Of a stretch of 64,000 bases of DNA, positions 40,273-49,823 are shown piece by piece. A program made the translations under genes and the position numbers. The notes beneath the pieces were generated by a model, which saw only the letters and a list, made by a program, of their open reading frames with translations, was not told the origin of the DNA and searched no databases. Within the stretch, counting starts at the first letter, position 1, and each line of letters begins with the position of its first letter. This stretch comes from Caulobacter radicis (lineage in GTDB: Bacteria > Pseudomonadota > Alphaproteobacteria > Caulobacterales > Caulobacteraceae). The DNA is taken from the NCBI RefSeq assembly GCF_003094615.1, contig NZ_QDKO01000009.1, positions 1 through 64,000 of the forward strand, read 5' to 3'.

Positions 40273-41610
40273 ATGGCCGAGTGTGGAGCGATCGCGGAGG
40301 GCCTGGCCCTGGAGGCGGGGCGGTTCATCGCGCGGGTGGAGGATCGCGACCTGACGGTCTGCGTGCTGGGGCTGGGCTATGTGGGCCTGCCCCTGGCGCT
40401 GGACCTGGCGAAGGCCGGCTTCGCCGTCGTCGGCTGTGATTCCAGCCCCGCGGTCCTGGACAGCCTGGCCGCGCGCCGCAGCCCGCTGCCGCATATCGCC
40501 GACGCGGCGCTGGAGGCGCTGTGGCCCCGGTTCGCCGCCGTCGCCCCGGCGGCGGGCCGCGCGCCCGCGGCCGACGTCTACCTGATCTGCGTGCCGACCC
40601 CGCTGTCGCCGTCCGGCGCGCCCGACATGGGGGCGGTGATGGAAGCGGCCGAACTGATCGGTCCGGCGCTGACCCGCGGCGCCCTGGTGGCGCTGGAATC
40701 GACCGTCTATCCCGGGGCGACCGCCGAGCTCGTGCGGCCCAGGCTGGAGCGGCTCAGCGGCCTGCGGGCCGGCCGCGACTTCGCCCTGGCCCACGCGCCC
40801 GAGCGCCAGAACCCCGGCGGGGCCAGCGGCGAGCAGTCGCGTCGCCGCCTGGTGGGAGCCGACAGCCACGCGGAGCGCGAGATGGCGCTCGGCCTCTATC
40901 GCACCTTCGCCGAGCCCACGGCGGTCGACAGCCTGGCCACCGCCGAGGCGGCCAAGCTGAGCGAGAACGTCTTCCGGCTGGTCAACATCGCCCTGGCCAA
41001 CGAACTGGCCGCCACCTTCCGGGGCATGGGGCTGGATCCCTGGGCGGTGGCCCGGGCGGCGGCGACCAAACCGTTCGGCTTCATGCCCTTCGCGGCCGGT
41101 CCCGGGGTCGGCGGCCACTGCATTCCGGTGGATCCGGTCTATCTGACCTGGCGCGCCGAGGGCATGGGCCTGAGCCTGCCGCTGGTCGACGCGGCCCGCG
41201 ACATCGTCGGGCGCCGCCCGGCCGAGGTCTGCGCCGAGGTGCTGGCCGCCCTGCCGCCCCGCGCGGCCGGCGGTCGCGGACGGGTCCTGGTGGTCGGCGC
41301 GGCCTACAAGCGCAATGTCGGCGACGCCCGCCACAGCCCCGCGGTCGAGATCATCGAGATCCTGGCCGAGGCCGGGTGCGAGACGGCCTACTGCGACCCG
41401 TTCGTGCCGCAACTGGAGGCGGGCGGGCGCCTGCTGAACGCCGCGCCCGTCGACGAGGTCCTGGCGCGGGACTGGGACGCGGTGGTCATCGTCACCGACC
41501 ACGACCGGGTCGACCACGCCGCCTTCCTGCGCGCCGCGCCGCTGGTGTTCGACACGCGCAACGTCCTGGCCGGCGTCGCCGGCGCGGGCGCCCGGGTGGT
41601 GCAGGTCTGA
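40273..41610 (+). CDS. UDP-sugar 6-dehydrogenase (WecC/WbpA-like)
   Basis: A 445-residue enzyme that oxidises a UDP-sugar to its uronic acid. N-terminal NAD-binding motif VLGLGYVGLPLALDLA; YLICVPTPLSPSGAPDM; ESTVYPGATAELV; catalytic Cys in GVGGHCIPVDPVY; C-terminal domain with VLVVGAAYKRNVGD. These fit the UDP-N-acetyl-mannosamine/glucosamine dehydrogenase branch rather than UDP-glucose dehydrogenase. It is 47 bases after the glycosyltransferase gene, with GTAGGGGG before the ATG at 40273. It supplies an activated uronic acid for the local glycan pathway. Confidence 0.92.
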   Translation: MAECGAIAEGLALEAGRFIARVEDRDLTVCVLGLGYVGLPLALDLAKAGFAVVGCDSSPAVLDSLAARRSPLPHIADAALEALWPRFAAVAPAAGRAPAADVYLICVPTPLSPSGAPDMGAVMEAAELIGPALTRGALVALESTVYPGATAELVRPRLERLSGLRAGRDFALAHAPERQNPGGASGEQSRRRLVGADSHAEREMALGLYRTFAEPTAVDSLATAEAAKLSENVFRLVNIALANELAATFRGMGLDPWAVARAAATKPFGFMPFAAGPGVGGHCIPVDPVYLTWRAEGMGLSLPLVDAARDIVGRRPAEVCAEVLAALPPRAAGGRGRVLVVGAAYKRNVGDARHSPAVEIIEILAEAGCETAYCDPFVPQLEAGGRLLNAAPVDEVLARDWDAVVIVTDHDRVDHAAFLRAAPLVFDTRNVLAGVAGAGARVVQV

Positions 41611-41612
41611 GG

Positions 41613-41647
41613 GCGGCGGATCTCGTCCGCCGCTAGCGGCCCGTTTT
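41613..41647 (+). terminator. Probable terminator hairpin between convergent genes
   Basis: Stem GCGGCGGA/TCCGCCGC with loop TCTCG (41613-41633), then a second dyad and the run GTTTTTAG. It lies between the dehydrogenase stop and the methyltransferase stop. Confidence 0.5.
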
Positions 41648-42393
41648 TAGCGAGAGGTCAGGATCACGGTGGCGAAATCGGGGTCGTCGGAGGACCGGCG
41701 GCCATAGTCGTGGTCGACCCGGTCGAGGGCGAAGCCCGCGCGATCGCCGGCCGCGACCAGCATATTATCCGTATACGGACGAATGACGTCGATCGTCGTC
41801 CATTCCCGCACCGCCTGGCCTGGGGCGGTGAGGCGGTAGAGGCGCTCGATCCGGTTACGGCCGCCGTCCAGCGGCGCGATGCGGCGGAACCGCGCCAGGC
41901 GGCCCTCGCCATGGGGGCGGTCGTAGTCCTGGCGGAACTCGGCGAAGGCCGAGACGTCGCGCGGCGTGAAGGCGTCCAGCGCCAGCCGGCCGCCGGGCCG
42001 CAGCAGCGCGCGGACCCCGGCCAGCATGGCGTCCAGCGCCGCGTCGTCGGTCAGGTAGGTGACCATCGAGAACGGCGCGATGACCGTCTGGAAGCTTTGC
42101 GTGAACGACAGGGCGGCGGCGTCCATGCAGGCGCAGCGGGCGGCCAGGCCCCGCGCGGCGGCGTCCCGCGCCAGGCGCCGCAGCATCGGCCAGGAGCGGT
42201 CGACGCCGGTCACGTCGATCCCGGCGGCCAGCAGGGGCAGGGTGACCCGGCCGGTGCCGCAGCCCAGCTCCAGCACCGGGCCCGGCGCCGCGCGGCACAG
42301 GTCGGCGTAGTAGCCGACGTCGTCGACGGCCAGGTTCGAGCCCATGTCGGTGTCGTAGACCTCGGCGATGAGGTCGTAGGACCAGGCGCTCAT
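41647..42393 (-). CDS. SAM-dependent class I methyltransferase
   Basis: A 248-residue enzyme with the SAM-binding motif I VLELGCGTGRVTLPLLAAG, acidic motif II in VTGVDRSWPML, and later motifs FSMVTYLTDDAAL and RPGGRLALDAF. It resembles small-molecule or sugar methyltransferases. It lies inside the polysaccharide gene set but on the opposite strand, convergent with the dehydrogenase and divergent from the epimerase. It may O-methylate a sugar of the glycan; this is inference. Confidence 0.88.
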   Translation of the reverse strand: MSAWSYDLIAEVYDTDMGSNLAVDDVGYYADLCRAAPGPVLELGCGTGRVTLPLLAAGIDVTGVDRSWPMLRRLARDAAARGLAARCACMDAAALSFTQSFQTVIAPFSMVTYLTDDAALDAMLAGVRALLRPGGRLALDAFTPRDVSAFAEFRQDYDRPHGEGRLARFRRIAPLDGGRNRIERLYRLTAPGQAVREWTTIDVIRPYTDNMLVAAGDRAGFALDRVDHDYGRRSSDDPDFATVILTSR

Positions 42394-42530
42394 CGGGCGC
42401 CCGCCACGGCGTGGAGCCGCAAGGGCGTCGATCGTCTGGCGCGGTCCGGCGGATCGATATAGCTACGCACGAAGGTTGTATCGCGGCGCGGTCTCGCCGA
42501 GGCAAGGCCTTTCGGGAGTGGATCTCGCCC

Positions 42531-43526
42531 TTGAAGAAAGTTCTCATCACCGGCGGCGCCGGCTTCATCGGCGCCTGGCTGGGCCGCGCCTTGCTCGACC
42601 AGGGCGTCGAGGTCGTGGCGCTGGACGACCTGTCGACCGGAACCTGGCCCAACCCCACGCTCGGCGAGCCCGAGGGGCTGACCTTCGTGCGCGGCGACTG
42701 CGCCGACGCGGCGCTGGTCGCCCGGCTGGTCGAGGGCTGCGACTTCGTCTTCCACCTTGCGGCCGTGGTCGGGGTGCGGCGCGTGGTCGAGTCGCCGCTG
42801 CGGACGGCGCTGGTCAACCAGGCCACCACCCTGACGGTGCTGGAGGCCGCCGCCGGCGCCGGGGTTCCCGTCCTGCTGGCCTCGTCGAGCGAGGTCTATG
42901 GCCCGCTGGCGACGGCTCCGTTCCGCGAGGACGACGCGGGCAGCTTCGGTCCGCCCGAACAGGGCCGCTGGACCTACGCCCTGACCAAGGCGGCGGGCGA
43001 GCAGCTGGCCTTCGCCCTGGGCCGCGAGCGGGGCCTGCCCTTCGTGGTGGTGCGGCTGTTCAACACCGTCGGGCCGGGCCAGTCGGCCGCCTTCGGCATG
43101 GTGCTGCCGCGCTTCGTCGACCAGGCCCGGCGCGGCGAGCCGATCACCGTCTATGGCGACGGCGAGCAGACCCGGGTGTTCTGCCATGTCGCCGACGTGG
43201 TCGACGCCCTGGTCGCCCTGGCCCGCACGCCGTCGAGCTGGGGGCGGCTCTACAACGTGGGCGGGGTCGAGAGCGTGTCGATCCTCGACCTGGCCCGCAA
43301 GGTGCGCGAGCGGCTGGGCTCGGACTCGCCGATCCGCCACGTGCCCTTCGTCCAGGCCTTCGGCGACGACTTCGCCGAGGCCCGCCATCGCCAGCCCGAC
43401 ATCGGCCGGATCGCCCAGGCGGTCGGCTGGTCGCCCCGGCGGGGGCTGGAGCGGATCATCGACGACGCGATCGCCGGCGCGGACGAGGCCTCGCCCAGAC
43501 GCGAGCTGGAACGGGGAGAGGCCTGA
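42531..43526 (+). CDS. NAD-dependent epimerase/dehydratase (extended SDR)
   Basis: A 331-residue nucleotide-sugar enzyme. The NAD motif KKVLITGGAGFIGAWLG opens the protein; the catalytic site is SSSEVYGPLA with YALTKAAGEQLAF (YxxxK), and C-terminal RTRVF-type contacts are in GDGEQTRVFCHVADVV. UDP-glucose 4-epimerase or dTDP-sugar dehydratase relatives fit best. The start is uncertain: I use TTG at 42531, where the family normally begins; GGGAG lies 12 bases upstream. It overlaps none and is followed one base later by the PIG-L gene. Confidence 0.87.
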   Translation: MKKVLITGGAGFIGAWLGRALLDQGVEVVALDDLSTGTWPNPTLGEPEGLTFVRGDCADAALVARLVEGCDFVFHLAAVVGVRRVVESPLRTALVNQATTLTVLEAAAGAGVPVLLASSSEVYGPLATAPFREDDAGSFGPPEQGRWTYALTKAAGEQLAFALGRERGLPFVVVRLFNTVGPGQSAAFGMVLPRFVDQARRGEPITVYGDGEQTRVFCHVADVVDALVALARTPSSWGRLYNVGGVESVSILDLARKVRERLGSDSPIRHVPFVQAFGDDFAEARHRQPDIGRIAQAVGWSPRRGLERIIDDAIAGADEASPRRELERGEA

Positions 43527-43527
43527 C

Positions 43528-44259
43528 ATGGGCGCGATCGGCCTGGGCGAAAGCCTGCTGAGCAAGGGACGTCGCCTGCTGGTGATCAGCCCCCATCCCG
43601 ACGACGAGACCTTCGGCTGCGGCGGGCTGATGGCCCGCGCCGTCGACGCCGGCTGCGAGGTGGCGGTCATGGTGATCTCGGCCCCCGAGGCGCTGCCGCA
43701 GTTCGGGGCCGACGAGGCGGTGGTCGGGGGCGATCGCCGGCGCAGCGAGTTCGAGGCGGCGATGGCGGTGCTGGGGGTCCGCGACCACGAGGTGCTGTTC
43801 ACCTCCGACGAGGTCCACATGCGGCTGGACGCCATGCCCCAGGCCGAGCTGGTCGGCCTGATCGAGCGGCGCGCCGGCTACGCCTTCGAGGCCTTCCGGC
43901 CAGACATCGTCTGCATGCCGGCGCCGTCCTACAACCAGGACCACGTCGCGGTGTTCCGCGCCGTGATCGCCGCCTGCCGCCCGCACCTGCCGGCCGACAA
44001 GGCCTTCGCCTCGCTGGTCATGGAATACGACCAGCCGCAGTTGGGCTGGGGCGCCGAGCCGTTCCACCCCAACCTCCATGTCGACATCGGCGCGACCCTG
44101 GAGCGCAAGCTGGCGGCCTATGGCTGCTACCGCTCGCAGATCCGCCAGGAGCCGCATCACGCCAGCCTAGCCAATGTCGAGCGGCTGGCGCGGCTGCGCG
44201 GGTCGGAGGTGTCGCTGGCGGCGGCCGAGGCCTTCCGCGTGCGGCGGCTGGTGCTCTAG
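43528..44259 (+). CDS. PIG-L family N-acetylglucosaminyl deacetylase-like protein
   Basis: A 243-residue zinc-dependent deacetylase. The metal/catalytic motif HPDDETFGCGG is near residue 22, and the third metal ligand is probably the His in SYNQDHVAVF. The segment GDRRRSEFEAAMAVLGV matches the family. It starts directly after the epimerase stop with GGGGAGAGG upstream, so the two are co-translated. In this setting it may deacetylate an N-acetyl-sugar intermediate of the surface glycan. Confidence 0.88.
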   Translation: MGAIGLGESLLSKGRRLLVISPHPDDETFGCGGLMARAVDAGCEVAVMVISAPEALPQFGADEAVVGGDRRRSEFEAAMAVLGVRDHEVLFTSDEVHMRLDAMPQAELVGLIERRAGYAFEAFRPDIVCMPAPSYNQDHVAVFRAVIAACRPHLPADKAFASLVMEYDQPQLGWGAEPFHPNLHVDIGATLERKLAAYGCYRSQIRQEPHHASLANVERLARLRGSEVSLAAAEAFRVRRLVL

Positions 44260-44273
44260 AGGACGGCCGCCGT

Positions 44274-46103
<1,830 letters not shown>

Positions 46104-46193
46104 GAAGCGGTCTTTACGTCTGGTACGGCGGTGAGGGCGAGGAGATGGGGCCTATAGCAGGGCGCGGGGAGGGGGAAGGCGGAAAGTTTGCGA

Positions 46194-46321
46194 ACCTCCC
46201 CCTGTGGGGGAGGCGATCGCGCAGCGATCGGTGGGGGGAACTGGTCTGAAATCGACCGGCGCCTTGGAAGCTGAAAACGGCCCCCCACCGGCCTTCGGCC
46301 GCCTCCCCCACAGGGGGAGGG
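46194..46321. repeat. Composite repeat (family 1)
   Basis: Inverted arms CCTCCCCCTGTGGGGGAGG at both ends, an inner dyad GCGATCGC/GCGATCG, and the conserved core GAAGCTGAAAACGGCC. It ends six bases from the acyltransferase stop codon. Confidence 0.85.
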
Positions 46322-46326
46322 TCTTT

Positions 46327-47514
46327 CTAAGCCGCCCGCTTCAGCTCCTCCACGACCGCCGGGGCCGGCCGCCGCAGCACCCTGTCCCGCAGGCGCAGGA
46401 ACGGGCGCTCGACCAGCAGCCACAGCAGGAGCGCGGCGGCGAAGTCGGCGGCGAGATAGAGGCCAAGGCCGGTCCAGCCGTGCAGCACGCCGTCGCCCAC
46501 GCGCTCGCGCAGCATGTGCTGCACCGGCTTGTGGACGAGGTAGAGGCTGTAGGCCAGCGCGGCGACGACGGTGACCGGAGCCAGCGGCAGGCGCTTGAGG
46601 GCCGGCTCGATGTCGAGCAGGGCGCACAGCAGAAGCGTGCTGGCCAGGCAGGCCAGCGGATAGACGACGACCGCGCCCGTCAGGTCCAGGCTGACCCCGT
46701 CGGCGTGGCGGATGCACAAGGCGACCGTGCCGGCGGCGGCGACGAGGCCCAGCGGTCCGGTCAGCCAGGGCGGGGCGAAACGGGCGACCATGGCGGGGCG
46801 GAAGACGCGGGCGGCGGCCAGCAGCACGCCCATGGCCAGGCCGTCCAGGCGCGTCCAGGTGGGATAGTAGACCAGCCGCAGGAAATCGGCGGGCCGCGTG
46901 GCCGGGTCGGCGGCGGGGCCGTGCCAGATCCCCCAGCGCAGGGCCATGCCGCCCAGGATCACGGCCGCGCCGACGGCGAGGGCCGGCCCCGCCCCCTTGA
47001 AGCGGGCCAGGACGAGGACCAGCGGGGGGAGAAGCCAGTAGAAATGCTCCTCCACGCACAGCGACCAGGCCGAGGTGAAGGCCCCGGTGACCCGGTAGTC
47101 GAGGCCGAAGTTCATGGTGAAGGTCAGGAACCGCCACAGCGGCTGGATCGCCTTGCCGTCCGAGAAGCCGGGCAGGGCGAAATAGAGCGCCAGCACCACC
47201 AGGAAGGCCGGCAGGATGCGAAGGGCGCGGCTGGCCCAGAAGCGCTTGAACTCGACGCCGTTTCCCGCCGCGATCCCCTTCAGGAGCTGGGCGCCGATCA
47301 GGTAGCCGCTGAGCACGAAGAAGACATCGACCCCCAGCCAGCCGAACGGCCGGATCGCCGCCAGCGGCTCGGGCCGGGCGGGGCCCGGCATATGCCAGGC
47401 CATGACCAGCAGTATGGCGGCGGCGCGCAGCAGGTCGGGGCCGTAGGCGCGGCGATGGGCGTTCGGGCGCGAGGGTCCGAAGAGGGCGGCGATGGCCCCG
47501 GAGACGGCGTTCAT
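46327..47514 (-). CDS. Acyltransferase 3 family membrane protein
   Basis: A 395-residue integral membrane acyltransferase (OafA/NodX type) with about ten hydrophobic segments. Motifs are YGPDLLRAAAILLVMAWH (catalytic His), GWLGVDVFFVLSGYLIG, and SLCVEEHFYWLLPPLVL. Such enzymes O-acetylate or O-succinylate surface polysaccharides or peptidoglycan. It lies close to the polysaccharide genes and may modify that product. The stop is adjacent to a composite repeat. Confidence 0.92.
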   Translation of the reverse strand: MNAVSGAIAALFGPSRPNAHRRAYGPDLLRAAAILLVMAWHMPGPARPEPLAAIRPFGWLGVDVFFVLSGYLIGAQLLKGIAAGNGVEFKRFWASRALRILPAFLVVLALYFALPGFSDGKAIQPLWRFLTFTMNFGLDYRVTGAFTSAWSLCVEEHFYWLLPPLVLVLARFKGAGPALAVGAAVILGGMALRWGIWHGPAADPATRPADFLRLVYYPTWTRLDGLAMGVLLAAARVFRPAMVARFAPPWLTGPLGLVAAAGTVALCIRHADGVSLDLTGAVVVYPLACLASTLLLCALLDIEPALKRLPLAPVTVVAALAYSLYLVHKPVQHMLRERVGDGVLHGWTGLGLYLAADFAAALLLWLLVERPFLRLRDRVLRRPAPAVVEELKRAA

Positions 47515-47657
47515 GATTGTCCTGAGGGCCGCCGGGAAGGCGAGGGCGGCGGCCGGAGAGGATGGTGGCCGATCAACCCTGAGTCGTCACGGGGGAGGGA
47601 CGGGATTTCGGGAGATTTCGAGGGGCGTGTGGGCCCCCTCAGTCGGCTTCGCGTTTA

Positions 47658-47790
47658 GATCCTCCCCCTGTGGGGGAGGTGGCCCGGAGGGCCGGAGGGG
47701 GGACGTTTTCAGCTTTCGAGGGGGTGGCAGGCTATCGAGCTACTTCCCCCTCCGTCGCTTCGCGACACCTCCCCCTTAGGGGGAGGATCT
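47658..47790. repeat. Composite repeat (family 1)
   Basis: Starts GATCCTCCCCC and ends GGGGGAGGATC, with core GGACGTTTTCAGC (inverse of the GCTGAAAACG core). It abuts the stop codon at 47791. The preceding 143 bases (47515-47657) hold nothing I recognise. Confidence 0.85.
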
Positions 47791-48507
47791 TCAGGCCGCC
47801 ACCAGTTTCCACACCGAGAAATCCTTGAACCGCAGGCGGCTCCACGTGGTGCGCAGGCCAAACCAGCCCGCGGTGTAGGCGTCGGGGTCGCGCAGCTCGA
47901 ACAGCTTGCGGCCGTCGGCCCAGTACTGGACGAGGTCGCCATAGGCCACGAGCTGGACGTGGACCCAGCGGTTGGGCTGGAGCAGGGCCCGGGCGTCCTT
48001 GAGGTCGTGCTGGGGCAGCATCGGCCGGTCGCCGGGACGGCCGACATAGCGGCGCAGGCGGGTGCTGGAATTGTAGTTGCCGCCCTGGCCCACATAGTAG
48101 GTCTTCAAGAGGTCGTAGCCGGTGAAGGCGCCGGTGCGGGGGCTGGCGAAGAGGTCGTCCGGGGAGCGGACGTCGGTGGCCATCCAGAAGGCGTTGAGGT
48201 CGCTGATCCGGTCGTTGCGGCCGCCTTCGTAGACGGCCAGGGCCTGGTACTCGATCAGCACGGGGCCTTGCAGCCGCGGCTTGAACCAGGCGGTGATCCC
48301 GGCCGGGGCGTCCAGCTCGAGCACGCCGCTCTGCGCGGTGACCTTGGCCGGCTGCTCGGCCTCGATGGTCCAGTGGGCGAGGCCTTGGGTGAAATCATCC
48401 CTATAGAGACGATCGGCCTTGCGCCAGGGTTCGGGAGCTTGCGCCCGGGCGGCGTTCGCCAGCGGCAGGGCGAGGGCGGACAGGGCGAGGGACCGGCGGG
48501 TGAGCAT
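47791..48507 (-). CDS. Exported DUF6250-like protein
   Basis: A 238-residue protein with a Tat-like signal (LTRRSLALSALALPLANA). The mature part is a beta-sandwich (concanavalin-like) domain with YRDDFTQGLAHWTIE, NDRISDLNAFWMATDVRS and YYVGQGGNYNSSTRLRRY, ending DPDAYTAGWFGLRT. These match the DUF6250 family found near polysaccharide-utilisation genes and polysaccharide lyases. No catalytic residues are known. A role in carbohydrate binding or degradation in the periplasm is inference. Confidence 0.75.
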   Translation of the reverse strand: MLTRRSLALSALALPLANAARAQAPEPWRKADRLYRDDFTQGLAHWTIEAEQPAKVTAQSGVLELDAPAGITAWFKPRLQGPVLIEYQALAVYEGGRNDRISDLNAFWMATDVRSPDDLFASPRTGAFTGYDLLKTYYVGQGGNYNSSTRLRRYVGRPGDRPMLPQHDLKDARALLQPNRWVHVQLVAYGDLVQYWADGRKLFELRDPDAYTAGWFGLRTTWSRLRFKDFSVWKLVAA

Positions 48508-48540
48508 GGGGCAGGGGTAGCGCGACGGGCGCCTCTAGGG

Positions 48541-48672
48541 AACCTCCCCCTGTGGGGGAGGCGATCGCGCGGCGATCGGTGGGGGGAGTTGGTGATGGCG
48601 TTCAGGCGCCTGGGAAGCTGAAAACGGCCCCCCTCCGGCCCTTCGGGCCACCTCCCCCCGAAGGGGGAGGAT
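48541..48672. repeat. Composite repeat (family 1)
   Basis: Arms AACCTCCCCCTGTGGGGG and its inverse, inner dyad GCGATCGC, core GGAAGCTGAAAACGGCC. It ends six bases from the stop codon at 48678. Confidence 0.85.
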
Positions 48673-48677
48673 CGTTG

Positions 48678-49079
48678 CTATGCAAACGCCCATCCGTCTT
48701 CGGGAGCGGGGGCTTTTGCCGGTTTGCGGCGGACGGCGGGGCTGCGCCGGGCCCGGCCGGCGGGGCGGAAGGCGGCGCGGACCAGGCGGGCGGCGCCGGC
48801 GCGCAGGCCTTTCCAGGCCGGGACGAGGCGGGCCATCACCGTGGCGGCGACGCCGACCTCGATCCAGGCGGCGAGGTCCAGGGCCAGGATCCAGGCCATT
48901 TCCGGCAGGATCACCTGGCCAGCCAAGGGAGCGATGGCCAAGAGCAGCATCAGGGCGACGGCGTTGCGCGGGGTCATGGCCGCCAGGCGCTCGGCGGGAA
49001 TCTCGACCAGCCAGCGGCGCACGGGGCCGTCGTGGCGGGCGGCGGCGAACAGGCAGATCAGCAGGACGGTCAGGAGCAT
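48678..49079 (-). CDS. Small membrane protein of unknown function
   Basis: A 133-residue protein with a hydrophobic N-terminus (LLTVLLICLFAAA) and two more membrane segments (ALMLLLAIAPLAGQVILP; WILALDLAAWIEVGVAATV), then a basic Arg/Ala-rich tail. The ATG at 49079 has GAGGAAA five bases upstream. No family recognised. It is flanked by composite repeats on both sides. Confidence 0.55.
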   Translation of the reverse strand: MLLTVLLICLFAAARHDGPVRRWLVEIPAERLAAMTPRNAVALMLLLAIAPLAGQVILPEMAWILALDLAAWIEVGVAATVMARLVPAWKGLRAGAARLVRAAFRPAGRARRSPAVRRKPAKAPAPEDGWAFA

Positions 49080-49137
49080 GGGTTTCCTCAAGGCGCAGCT
49101 TGAGGTGGTGGCGGGCGCGGAAAGGTCAAGCCATCAG

Positions 49138-49270
49138 GAACCTCCCCCTGTGGGGGAGGCGATCGCGTAGCGATCGGTGGGGGGAGTTGGTGCGAGGCTG
49201 GCCTGCGTCCTGGAAGCTGAAAACGGCCCCCCACCGGCCTTCGGCCGCCTCCCCCACAGGGGGAGGTTCC
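49138..49270. repeat. Composite repeat (family 1)
   Basis: Arms CCTCCCCCTGTGGGGGAGG both ends, inner dyad GCGATCGC/GCGATCG, core GGAAGCTGAAAACGGCC. It is about 12 bases from the stop codon at 49282. Confidence 0.85.
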
Positions 49271-49281
49271 TTCCGAAGCCC

Positions 49282-49770
49282 TCAGTCCTCGTCCGGTTCG
49301 TAGGGCCAGTCGCCCTTGTCGACCATCAGGTCGGTGGCCACGAAGTCCATGGCGTCTTCCGGATCGTCGAGGCTGGCTTCGCTGATGGTCTGGTCGCGGA
49401 CCGAGACGCCGGCCTTGTGGGGGCTGTCGGGGTCGCCGGTGATCAGCGGGTGCCACTGGGGCAGGGTCTTGCCCTCGTGCAGGCGGCGATAGGCGCAGGA
49501 GGGGGGCATCCACTCCAGGTCCTCGATGTTGTGCGGCGTCAGCTTGATGCAGTCGGGCACGGTCTTGCGGCGATTGGCATAGTCGCTGCAGCGGCAAAGA
49601 TGGGCGTCGAGCAGCTGGCAGTGCACGCGGGTGGGGATCACCTCGCCGGTGTCTTCGTCTTCGAAGCGAACCAGGCAGCAAAGGCCGCAGCCGTCGCATA
49701 GACTCTCCCACTCGGGGACGGTCATCTGGTGAAGGGATTTCGTCTCCCAGAAAGGTTTGCGCGGCATCAT
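49282..49770 (-). CDS. UPF0260 (YcgN-like) cysteine-cluster protein
   Basis: A 162-residue protein. The cysteine cluster CDGCGLCCLVRFEDEDTGE and later RVHCQLLDAHLCRCSDY and PDCIKLTP form a probable metal or iron-sulfur site conserved in the YcgN/UPF0260 family, whose function is unknown. The acidic C-terminal tail ends PYEPDED. Two adjacent ATG codons (49770 and 49767) could both serve as start. It is divergent from the penicillin-binding protein gene. Confidence 0.9.
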   Translation of the reverse strand: MMPRKPFWETKSLHQMTVPEWESLCDGCGLCCLVRFEDEDTGEVIPTRVHCQLLDAHLCRCSDYANRRKTVPDCIKLTPHNIEDLEWMPPSCAYRRLHEGKTLPQWHPLITGDPDSPHKAGVSVRDQTISEASLDDPEDAMDFVATDLMVDKGDWPYEPDED

Positions 49771-49823
49771 CCGCGCGTCCTAAACCCAAACGCCGATAAG
49801 ACCAACCGGACGCAACACCGCAC

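Noticed and set aside
46194..49270. Regularly recurring repeats resembling a CRISPR array.
   Set aside because: Units are about 130 bases, separated by whole genes, internally palindromic, and no cas genes are present.
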